DNA of 64,000 nucleotides from Eubacteriaceae bacterium. GTDB taxonomy: Bacteria; Bacillota; Clostridia; Lachnospirales; Lachnospiraceae. The stretch spans positions 305,311 through 369,310 of the forward strand of contig CABIWJ010000001.1 in assembly GCA_902362455.1 (NCBI GenBank), in the 5' to 3' direction. Below, piece by piece: positions 1 to 7,688 of the stretch. How positions within the stretch are numbered: the stretch's first letter is position 1; each line of letters starts with the position of its first letter. The notes under the pieces are model-generated. The model was not told the DNA's origin and searched no databases. It was given only the letters and a program-made list of their open reading frames with translations. The translations under genes and the position numbers were made by a program.

Positions 1-2
1 CA

Positions 3-3000
3 CTGTTAACGGATAATAATATTGAAGCAAAATGGAAAAAGCAAACAGAAATTGGGATAGTAAAATCAAAATACTGTGGATTGTTTTTCAAGGAATTTCA
101 GGAGTTACTCGATGAAACAGTGGTTGAAGAATTGTTAGATATAACAAACTTATATGCATTTGAGGCGAAAATTAATCATTCACCAGCATTAATAATGAAT
201 GTAACACCGATAGGAGCGGCACGTGAAAATTTAATTGGTATGGTTTTTGAAGAACGCATAAGTTTAGATAAAAATAGAACTTCTATTATTAAGCTGTGTG
301 ATGATTATGCAAATTGTTTTTATAAAACTGCGGATACTGAAGAAAAAGCATACAAAATAATAATTAGATATATTGACGAGCTAATAGAAAAGAGTAAAGA
401 AGAAAAATCATATTATCAACATGATGAAGAGATTGTGCAGCTTTTCCTTATTGTTGCCAAAATGGCCAAGTCATCTAAGTCATGGCTGAAAGAATTTGTT
501 GAAAATATGATAGTAGAATATTGCTCTGGAACTAGTAGAAGGGACAGTGTTGCTGAAGAGATTCTAAAGGCGGTTGTGAAAAAATGTCCACTTTTATTTG
601 CTATGGAATTACCCGAATTGGCATGTAAATCAGCGGAAACATTATGGGGACAAAGAGTGTCAAGAAAGCATTTTAGGTATGATGGATATGACCATAATAA
701 TGTGAGAGCGTATGGTCTATCTGACAATGCAAATCACTTCGACAATAATGAAAACGGTGTGTATAATAACACTTTTTTCTGGTATGTTATGAGATGTGAC
801 TTCGTAAAAGGCCTTGAGTGGGCAATATCATTTGTTAATAATGCAGTACAGACATTTGCAGAGAATAAGCCAGATGAGATAACAAATATAGAAATTTTTT
901 TTCCAAAGGAAAACAAGAAAAGAGTGTATTTGGGTAATGGATGGTTGTGGATGGCAGATATCATGGAACATAACCTTCCGGTGGTATTGACGGACATTGT
1001 TTTTGTAATAAAGAAGACTGTTATTAATTCTATGAGAAATTCTTCTGAAAGTGCATATATTAAAGGCTTAGCAGAATACGTTAAGAATACTATATATGAA
1101 AAGGCAAACAACGTATTGCTTTTGTCTATTATTGAGGCTATAGGGATGAATTATCAAAAAGAAATGCCGGGATATGCATTAGAATTAGCATCCAGTATGG
1201 AATTAATATATTTTGATATTCATCGTAGTGGCGAATTTATTTCTAATCCGACAAAAGAATTGTTGGAAAAACACATGATGCTATCAATGGGAGTTCCAGA
1301 AATAACCAGGCGATATGAGAAAGATGAAAAGTGTGCATGTAATTTGCAACAATACTTTGCTAATTCGTATCTTTATGGAGATGATGGAATAAAAAACAGA
1401 TGTCATGTTATTTTAGATTACTTATATTCTATATATGATGAAAAAACGTATTCTAATGAGAATTTGCAGATCCAAAAAATGGATTTTCGTGATGTTGCTG
1501 TGACAAAAATAGATGAAAAGACAATAATGATTGAACCGCAGATCAAGGGAGAAGCACAAAAGATTGTTAAGAATAATGAAAATGCAAACGAACCAATATT
1601 GCAGTTGAACAAAATTATAAATCATTTGTTAGAGGATATTAATGATAAAAAGGCTAATGCTGGTCAAGTTATTACAGTGATTGATATTCTTTGTGAAAAG
1701 ATGAAAGATGATTATCGTATTGAAATGCAGTTCGAGAAAGTACTTGTAACATTTATCGCGTCTGCATTGATAATGTGCGATATTACGGATGAACAGCGAA
1801 ATAAACTAGTCGAAGAATGGATTAAGCGTGTAAAGAAAATATTTTCAAACCAATCTTATGTTGCAGAAGTTAATATGGTAATTGTATTGTGGGAACAATT
1901 AAATAAGAATATAAATAATGATCTTAAAAAGCAGATTTTGATAATGATATTAGAGAGTATTGTTAATGATGAAAAATCAGGATTGATTAGTCAATTGGCA
2001 GAATTAACATATTATTTTTTGGGAAAAAATAGGAATTATGCAAGTAGGGTTTTTAATACAATTATTATGCTTGCAGAAGATGAAATGAATCACCAGAAGT
2101 TTAATGCTGTATATATAAAAAATCATAATGATGCTGAGTATGAATTCATTCCTAATATGGTTCCTAAATTACGTGGCGTGGATTATTGGATTAGAGAAAA
2201 TAAGGGGAATGAATATCAAAATAAGAGGTCTGAAATAATTCAAGAATATTTGTATGATGGTAAGGGGGGAGATCTTTCTGAGTTTGATATCAGTAATTAT
2301 GATATAGACCTTCTCTGTAATATTGCATGTTGTGGATTGGATACAGAAGATGAGGAATTTGCCATAGTTATTAGTTCGATTGTGCAATGTATGATTGAAA
2401 TATGGCATAAAAACTGTAAAGAAATGCGGGCTCATGAAATAATTGACACATTTCAAGAACATAAAGTATCCTCTTATTTTCAAAGAGAATTGAATATTAT
2501 AGGACGAAATCCAGAAGCTGTTTATGATATTCTGTTTAAAGGAACTGACTTTTCGATATTTACCAGAGATACATTGGACTTTTATGAAGATGTTCTTAGT
2601 GGCTTTTTGGTGTCATATGTTGATGGATTTAGGGAGAAGGGTAAGAGAGCTGATATTGAGAAGAAGTTACATACTCTTGAAATCTATGTAAATAACATTC
2701 CAGAAGGCTATGTAAGAAATACACTCGAAAAGAGGCTGTTCCTTTGCAAAGGGAGATATAATAGATGGGATGTAAACAAGGTTAAGACAGAATATAGTTA
2801 TAGAGATAAGTGCTTTTTGAATACGCAAATTGAAAAGTATGGCCACAATCATTTGTTGGATGTTCTATATACATTATATTTGCTTAATATTAGTGAGCTG
2901 TTACCGGAAATTTTGATCTCTATTAGTTCGTGCTTTACAAAAGCTATTAGAAATAATAAAGAACAGTTTGCAAAAGATATAAAAGATTCACAGGTGATAG

Positions 3001-3155
3001 TTGATATGATTATCTTGAAATCTTTTATATTCTATAGCGATGAAATAAAAAAAGATGAGAAACTGATTAATGCGTATGAGAACATACTGTTAGCATTGAC
3101 AGAAATAAGAGACGAGAAGGCTGCTGTACTATTAGATGAATTTAGAATTCATTGA
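3..3155 (+). CDS. Large helical-repeat protein, C-terminal part, possible defence NTPase (partial at left edge)
   Basis: The reading frame is open to the left edge with no start codon, so only the last 1,050 or so residues are visible and the true start lies outside. The visible part is almost entirely alpha-helical, with no transmembrane segment and no P-loop. A stretch around residues 255-420, with Phe-Trp-Tyr, then a Gly-Leu-Glu helix, an Asn-Asn-Ala motif, a beta hairpin and a Leu-Trp-Met motif, resembles, from memory, the C-terminal helical region of very large ATP-binding proteins found in defence islands. That assignment is an inference; the ATPase part would be upstream. It lies beside a chain of integrated modules, which fits accessory DNA. 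Alternatives are any HEAT/TPR-like scaffold. Confidence 0.4.
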   Translation: MLTDNNIEAKWKKQTEIGIVKSKYCGLFFKEFQELLDETVVEELLDITNLYAFEAKINHSPALIMNVTPIGAARENLIGMVFEERISLDKNRTSIIKLCDDYANCFYKTADTEEKAYKIIIRYIDELIEKSKEEKSYYQHDEEIVQLFLIVAKMAKSSKSWLKEFVENMIVEYCSGTSRRDSVAEEILKAVVKKCPLLFAMELPELACKSAETLWGQRVSRKHFRYDGYDHNNVRAYGLSDNANHFDNNENGVYNNTFFWYVMRCDFVKGLEWAISFVNNAVQTFAENKPDEITNIEIFFPKENKKRVYLGNGWLWMADIMEHNLPVVLTDIVFVIKKTVINSMRNSSESAYIKGLAEYVKNTIYEKANNVLLLSIIEAIGMNYQKEMPGYALELASSMELIYFDIHRSGEFISNPTKELLEKHMMLSMGVPEITRRYEKDEKCACNLQQYFANSYLYGDDGIKNRCHVILDYLYSIYDEKTYSNENLQIQKMDFRDVAVTKIDEKTIMIEPQIKGEAQKIVKNNENANEPILQLNKIINHLLEDINDKKANAGQVITVIDILCEKMKDDYRIEMQFEKVLVTFIASALIMCDITDEQRNKLVEEWIKRVKKIFSNQSYVAEVNMVIVLWEQLNKNINNDLKKQILIMILESIVNDEKSGLISQLAELTYYFLGKNRNYASRVFNTIIMLAEDEMNHQKFNAVYIKNHNDAEYEFIPNMVPKLRGVDYWIRENKGNEYQNKRSEIIQEYLYDGKGGDLSEFDISNYDIDLLCNIACCGLDTEDEEFAIVISSIVQCMIEIWHKNCKEMRAHEIIDTFQEHKVSSYFQRELNIIGRNPEAVYDILFKGTDFSIFTRDTLDFYEDVLSGFLVSYVDGFREKGKRADIEKKLHTLEIYVNNIPEGYVRNTLEKRLFLCKGRYNRWDVNKVKTEYSYRDKCFLNTQIEKYGHNHLLDVLYTLYLLNISELLPEILISISSCFTKAIRNNKEQFAKDIKDSQVIVDMIILKSFIFYSDEIKKDEKLINAYENILLALTEIRDEKAAVLLDEFRIH

Positions 3156-3347
3156 ATTGAACGTTTTTAGTAGTAAAAGTAGATTATATCTGCCATTGAT
3201 TTTGTAGAAGCAATATTGAATTATTGCAACTAATTTGATACTAAAGTTTTTGAAAACGATATGAAAAGAGTAACATTAGATGAAACGGATGTGGTGGAAT
3301 GTCGCATAAAATCAGCATTTTCGATTTGATGATACTTCCCTCGGGAA

Positions 3348-3358
3348 GAGTTTGAATA
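3348..3358 (+). repeat. Attachment-site-like core, copy 1 (GAGTTTGAATA)
   Basis: First of four identical 11-bp cores (others at 6122, 15157 and 17152). It is followed by a hairpin at 3365-3405, with arms AATGC-GCAAATCC and GGGTTTGC-GCATT. Two of the other copies sit just beyond the 3' ends of integrase remnants, which is why I read the core as a recombination site. Confidence 0.45.
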
Positions 3359-3418
3359 AACAAAAATGCTTAGCAAATCCAGCGTTTATGCGGGTTTGCG
3401 GCATTACAAAAGGTCTTT

Positions 3419-3436
3419 TGATAACAAATTGATAAC
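3419..3436 (+). repeat. 18-bp repeat inside left end of module 1
   Basis: TGATAACAAATTGATAAC, itself made of two TGATAAC copies 11 bp apart. A copy with one change lies at 6003-6020 near the right end. The position inside both att-like cores suggests arm-type integrase or excisionase sites. Confidence 0.4.
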
Positions 3437-3532
3437 GGTTACGCAAGTGCGATTATTCTTACGGATAAGTGGTTTGCAGGTCGAGGAATGATTTTAAAGT
3501 GGTTTGTGTGACTGTGATAAATCCATATTAGA

Positions 3533-3578
3533 AACGCCCTTAGCTGTGGGTAGTAACTCATGGCTAAGGGCGTTTTTT
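3533..3578 (+). terminator. Intrinsic terminator upstream of the MarR gene
   Basis: Perfect 12-bp stem, AACGCCCTTAGC with GCTAAGGGCGTT, and an 18-nt loop followed by six T. It would stop plus-strand transcription before the MarR promoter. No gene is seen between 3156 and this site. Confidence 0.75.
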
Positions 3579-3716
3579 GCGTTCTTGTCAATCGGTTTTT
3601 AGTTTGTCTTTTGCTGATTTCTTCGGTGGTGAGTTTTGCAGCCTGTTTCCATCAAAGCAGGCAGAAATTGATTTGTGTTTAGGAGGACAAAGCGGCAGAT
3701 ATAATGCTAAAAGTAG

Positions 3717-3745
3717 TTGCGTGCGCACGCATATTGAGGTATAAT
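3717..3745 (+). promoter_or_regulatory. MarR promoter with overlapping palindromic operator
   Basis: A -35 TTGCGT (3717-3722) and a -10 TATAAT (3740-3745) are separated by 17 bp. The perfect 14-bp palindrome TGCGTGCGCACGCA (3718-3731) overlaps the -35, placing it well for autorepression by the MarR protein starting at 3771. Confidence 0.65.
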
Positions 3746-3770
3746 ACGTTCTGATTGGAGGTATATATCT

Positions 3771-4220
3771 ATGCAACTATTAAAATGGCTTTCAGTAACA
3801 GACCGATTTTACAAAATCTATTTGGATAAACAGCTTGCCCCCTTTGGAATCAACAACAGTCAATATATGTTTTTGATTAAAATCTGTCATTCGCCTGGCA
3901 TTTTACAGGATTCTTTAATGGATATGTTTTATGTTCATCCGAGCAATATTGTACGGACAGTTGCGGCATTAGAAAAGCAGGGAATGATTATGCGTTCCCC
4001 AAATGATAAGGATAAGCGGACGTGTAAGCTGTATCCTACGGAACGTGCGCTGTCTGTAATTGATGAGGTACAGACGGTATGTGAAAAGACAGAAGATCTT
4101 TTATTGCAAGGCTTCAGGGAATCTGATAAAAACCTCTTTATTGATTTGCTGATTCAGGCAGGTGAAAATATTACAGCGGAACTCCGTATAGAAAGAAAGG
4201 GGGATGAATTTAATGACTGA
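3771..4220 (+). CDS. MarR family transcriptional regulator
   Basis: A 149-residue winged-helix regulator of the usual MarR length. The DNA-binding core spans about residues 30-100, with helix-turn-helix residues around HPSNIVRTVAALEKQGMI and a wing containing DKDKRTCKLY. The start has a GGAGG-type site 11 nt upstream. It overlaps the following MATE pump gene by 8 bp, so the two form an operon, and MarR proteins next to pumps usually repress them until a toxic ligand binds. The palindrome over its own -35 supports autoregulation. The effector cannot be read from sequence. Confidence 0.9.
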   Translation: MQLLKWLSVTDRFYKIYLDKQLAPFGINNSQYMFLIKICHSPGILQDSLMDMFYVHPSNIVRTVAALEKQGMIMRSPNDKDKRTCKLYPTERALSVIDEVQTVCEKTEDLLLQGFRESDKNLFIDLLIQAGENITAELRIERKGDEFND

Positions 4221-5568
4221 GAATCCCCTAGGATATGAAAAAATTTCAAAACTGTTGAAAGATTTTGCCATTCCCAGTATTATTGCGTCTCTTGTCGGCT
4301 CAATCTACAATATTGTGGATCAGATTTTTATTGGTCAAGGGGTCGGTTATCTGGGAAATGCAGCAACCAATGTTGCCTATCCGTTCTCTACCATCTGCCT
4401 TGCTATTGCACTGCTGGTTGGAATCGGCAGTGCTTCCCGTGTTTCCCTCTGTCTTGGATGCAAAGAGCCGAAAGCTGCCGCTAAAGCAGCGGGAAATGGT
4501 ATTGTTTTGATGGGAATTTTCGGAATTATTTATTTGTTGGTTGGTGAAGCTTTTCTGTCTTTGCTACTAAAGGCATTTGGGGCAACGACAGATGTATTTC
4601 CATATGCAAAGCAGTATGCCAGCATAACATTGATTGGAATGCCGTTTCTTATTGTAACGAATGGTATGAGCAATTTGATTCGAGCAGATGGAAAACCAAA
4701 GTATTCAATGGTTTGCATGGTTATGGGAGCTATTATCAATACCATTCTTGACCCTATTTTTATTTTTGCTTGCGATTGGGGAATTGCCGGCGCAGCTTGG
4801 GCAACAGTTATTGGGCAAATTTTTTCCTTCATACTCGCACTCCGTTATCTATGGCGTTTCCAAACAATCCATTTTGAAAAAGAGTCGTTTTTATTGGACA
4901 TCAAAGAAAGCATGAAAATTTGCAGCATGGGAATCAGCAGCAGCTCAAATCAGATTGCAGTTACCGTGATTCAAATCATTCAGTACAATTCGTTGACTTA
5001 TTACGGCGCATTAACAAAATATGGAACAGATATTCCCTTAGCTGCTTGCGGAATCGTTATGAAAACAAATGCCATAATCCTTGCGATTGTTGTAGGAATC
5101 TCGCAGGGAACACAGCCGATTATCGGCTTCAACTATGGGGCAAGGCAATACCATCGTGTACGGGAGGCTTACCTGCTTGCGGTAAAATGGAACCTTGTAG
5201 TTTCCACTATTGCTTTCATCGCATTTCAATTTTTCCCACAATCTATCATTTCGCTGTTCGGAGATGGGGACGAGCTGTATTTTGAATTTGCTGTTTTGTT
5301 CATGCGTACCTATCTTTTCATGGTGTTGGTAAATGGTGTGCAGTTGCTTTCTTCCAGTTTTTTTACCGCAATAGGAAAATCGTTAAGAGGTGCTCTGTTG
5401 GCATTAACAAGGCAGACCTTTTTGTTGATTCCGCTTACCCTGCTGCTCCCGCTTCGTTTCGGAATTATGGGAGTATTGCTTGCGGGGCCTGTTGCTGATT
5501 TTTCAGCGTTTGTACTATCTGTTGTACTGGTGGGTATAGAATTAAAAAAACAAAAAAATGACATGTAA
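4213..5568 (+). CDS. MATE family multidrug efflux transporter (module 1)
   Basis: A polytopic membrane protein of about 451 residues with the twelve-helix MATE pattern and two repeated halves. It exports cationic drugs or toxins using a sodium or proton gradient. The ATG at 4213 is preferred over 4204 because the GGGGG ribosome site at about 4199-4203 sits 9 nt before 4213 but touches 4204. It overlaps the 3' end of marR and is therefore translationally coupled to it. It is richer in GC than the two other MATE genes in this window (33869 and 41060), consistent with arrival on the mobile module. The substrate is unknown. Confidence 0.88.
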   Translation: MTENPLGYEKISKLLKDFAIPSIIASLVGSIYNIVDQIFIGQGVGYLGNAATNVAYPFSTICLAIALLVGIGSASRVSLCLGCKEPKAAAKAAGNGIVLMGIFGIIYLLVGEAFLSLLLKAFGATTDVFPYAKQYASITLIGMPFLIVTNGMSNLIRADGKPKYSMVCMVMGAIINTILDPIFIFACDWGIAGAAWATVIGQIFSFILALRYLWRFQTIHFEKESFLLDIKESMKICSMGISSSSNQIAVTVIQIIQYNSLTYYGALTKYGTDIPLAACGIVMKTNAIILAIVVGISQGTQPIIGFNYGARQYHRVREAYLLAVKWNLVVSTIAFIAFQFFPQSIISLFGDGDELYFEFAVLFMRTYLFMVLVNGVQLLSSSFFTAIGKSLRGALLALTRQTFLLIPLTLLLPLRFGIMGVLLAGPVADFSAFVLSVVLVGIELKKQKNDM

Positions 5569-5696
5569 ACAACAGCCATATGTGAAAACATTCTTTTTCC
5601 GCCGTTAAGTAATCAAGAAGCAAAAACTTAAAAACCGTTGCGATAAATTTTATAAATTTAGTAGGATAATATTTAGAAGTAAGGATTGAGAAAAAT

Positions 5697-5870
5697 ATGG
5701 AAACTATAAAATGAGTTCTATGTCCTATCTGTGGAAATAAAACCCGAACGATGATGCAAGAAGATACCGAATTAAATAACTTTCCACTCTACTGTCCGAA
5801 GTGTAAACAGCAAACACTTGTGAATGTCAAGCACTTTGTTGTTTCGGTTAGCATAGATAGTGCAAATTAA
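5697..5870 (+). pseudogene. Cysteine-rich KTR zinc-ribbon protein, broken by an in-frame TGA
   Basis: Reading from the ATG gives four normal codons after Met, then TGA at 5712-5714, then 51 intact codons to TAA. The sequence after the stop has two zinc-knuckle pairs, CPIC and CPKC, in the layout of the Cys-rich KTR family carried by conjugative elements. Family members have Trp (TGG) at this position, so one G-to-A change explains the break. The rest of 5569-6121 shows no other gene. Confidence 0.7.
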
Positions 5871-6002
5871 GATGGTATCTGAATAGAAAAATACAGTATG
5901 CTAAATATTTTACAAGGCTTGATTTTCTAAGCAAACTCGCTTATAATTTAAGCCATAGCATATAGCTATTATCCACAGCTACTGAGCAAGTGTTATCAAT
6001 AC

Positions 6003-6020
6003 TGATAACAAAATGATAAC
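6003..6020 (+). repeat. 18-bp repeat inside right end of module 1
   Basis: TGATAACAAAATGATAAC, one mismatch from the copy at 3419-3436. Both copies lie on the inner side of their att-like cores. Confidence 0.4.
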
Positions 6021-6121
6021 ATTAGCTTATATAGGCAGGATAATATGGATATATCAAATAATCAAAGGATTTACATACTCGGCAGAGAATAATTTCTAAA
6101 CAAAATTAGTTAGGAAAAGTC

Positions 6122-6132
6122 GAGTTTGAATA
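6122..6132 (+). repeat. Attachment-site-like core, copy 2
   Basis: GAGTTTGAATA, about 65 bp beyond the 3' end of the integrase remnant at 6199. It is followed by a hairpin at about 6140-6183, in which AAATCGCCT pairs with AGGCGGTTT and a T-rich tail follows. An att site beyond an integrase 3' end is a common arrangement. Confidence 0.5.
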
Positions 6133-6198
6133 ACGCAGAAAATCGCCTTATCCCTTGAAAACACTGGGGGTTAGGCGGTTTTAATTTTCTTTGTGATG

Positions 6199-6744
6199 TT
6201 AAGGTGATGTTACGGGACCATTATTAACATCATTTCCAAAAGCTTCATTCAGCCGTGATGCTAATTTCACATCTTTGTCCGGATACAAATGTCCGTAGGT
6301 ATCCATTGTGGTTTTTGCTGATTCGTGTCCAAGTCTTCTCGAGATTTCCAAAATATCAAATCCCATGTTGATCAGCATACTTGCATGAGAGTGTCGCAGG
6401 TCATGTACACGGATTTGCTTTACACCAGCTTTGGCGGCGAGCGTTTTGATTTCTCCGATGAGCGAAGATTTCGTGAACATAAATATTCTGTCATTCTTCT
6501 TTATCTCATACAGTTTGGAAATGTGTTCCTCTATTTCATTGTAAAGGAACTCCGGAATTGTCACGATGCGCTTACTTCGGTTTGTCTTTGGAGTAAGTGT
6601 TACCTGTTCCACATCCACAACGGCAAATGTCTTGCAGATGTTCAGCTGCATAGATGGAAGAATATCTTCTGGTATGAGTGCCAGGAGTTCTCCTTCTCGG
6701 GGAATATCTGAACCGTATATTGATTTTGCACCATATGATTGCAT
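6199..6744 (-). pseudogene. Tyrosine recombinase (integrase), catalytic domain only
   Basis: About 180 residues cover only the C-terminal catalytic domain of a phage/ICE integrase that is normally 370-400 residues. The catalytic set is visible: Arg in REGELLAL, His-x-x-Arg in HDLRHSHAS, His in LGHES, and the Tyr nucleophile in TMDTYGHLYPDK. The N-terminal SAM-like and arm-binding domains are missing, and the first 15 or so residues are out of family. A 12-bp repeat, CTGACCTGAAAT, flanks the break side (6752 and 6912), so a deletion there is likely. It is homologous to the remnant at 15435. It is probably inactive alone. Confidence 0.8.
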
Positions 6745-6976
6745 TAATTATCTGACCTGAAATAGTTGCCGACGCAGCGCCTTTCACACCCCGGTTGAAA
6801 ACAAAAATAAAGATTGGATCAATTCAAATTCCAAAAAAAAATATTTAACTATAGTTTTTTCTATGATATAATTTATAAGTAGTAAGCCTATAAGTTGGCA
6901 TTTTGGTTTGCCTGACCTGAAATGAAAGAAACTATTTAGGACAAATGCAGATAAAAAATATATAGAAGGACAAAGC

Positions 6977-7681
6977 ATGGAACATTTTGTAGAATTTAAT
7001 AATGTAAACAAAATATATAATATGGGTGAGGTAGAGATAAAAGCATTACATGATGCTTCGTTTTGTATTGATAAGGGAGAAATATGTGTAATAGTTGGTC
7101 CATCCGGAGCCGGTAAAACAACTCTTCTTAATATTCTTGGAGGGATGGATACATTGACTACAGGAAGTGTAGTTGTAGATGGCAAGGATATATCAGGCTA
7201 CTCTAAAAGAGAACTCACAACTTACCGCCGCCATGATGTTGGCTTTGTATTTCAATTTTACAATTTGATACAGAATCTTACAGCTCTTGAAAATGTTGAA
7301 ATGGCAACACAGCTTTGCCGTAATCCTCTTGACCCAATGGAGACTCTTGAACAGGTTGGATTGAAGGATAGGGCGGTGAACTTTCCGGCACAGCTTTCTG
7401 GTGGTGAGCAGCAACGTGTGTCAATAGCACGAGCCCTTGCTAAAAATCCCAAACTTTTACTTTGTGATGAGCCAACGGGAGCATTAGATTATGTTACAGG
7501 TAAACAGGTATTGAAATTGCTGCAGGACACAAGCCAGGCTACGGGGATGACAGTTGTGATTATTACACATAATAGTGCATTGACAGCAATGGCTGACAGG
7601 GTAATATGTGTTAAAAACGGAACAGTTGTCGAACAGAGAAAAAATGAAAACAGAAAATCAATAGAAGAGATAGAATGGTAA
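6977..7681 (+). CDS. ABC transporter ATP-binding protein, MacB/LolD type
   Basis: A 234-residue nucleotide-binding subunit. Walker A is [12 protein letters not shown] (about residues 42-53), the signature is LSGGEQQR and Walker B is LLLCDEP followed by the LolD/MacB-typical GALDY. It has an AGAAGG ribosome site. The permease begins 7 nt after its stop, so the two make one transporter. Such pairs export peptides or lipoproteins, or act as mechanotransmitters for antimicrobial-peptide resistance. No two-component sensor is adjacent, so the trigger cannot be inferred. Confidence 0.92.
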   Translation: MEHFVEFNNVNKIYNMGEVEIKALHDASFCIDKGEICVIVGPSGAGKTTLLNILGGMDTLTTGSVVVDGKDISGYSKRELTTYRRHDVGFVFQFYNLIQNLTALENVEMATQLCRNPLDPMETLEQVGLKDRAVNFPAQLSGGEQQRVSIARALAKNPKLLLCDEPTGALDYVTGKQVLKLLQDTSQATGMTVVIITHNSALTAMADRVICVKNGTVVEQRKNENRKSIEEIEW

Positions 7682-7688
7682 ATAATAT

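Larger units (their letters stand above)
3348..6132. mobile_element. Integrated module 1 carrying MarR-MATE and a KTR remnant
   Basis: The segment is bounded by two GAGTTTGAATA cores. Just inside each end lies an 18-bp repeat, TGATAACAAATTGATAAC at 3419-3436 and the same sequence with one change at 6003-6020. The cargo is visibly richer in GC than its surroundings. It includes a Cys-rich KTR gene, a family common in Clostridia conjugative elements. No recombinase lies inside, so the unit is either degenerate or was mobilised by the neighbouring integrase. The borders are inferred. Confidence 0.4.

Noticed and set aside
5697..5870. TGA read as Trp (recoding)
   Set aside because: TGA ends many intact genes here (marR, cas9, cas2, csn2), so the standard code applies and the KTR gene is simply broken.
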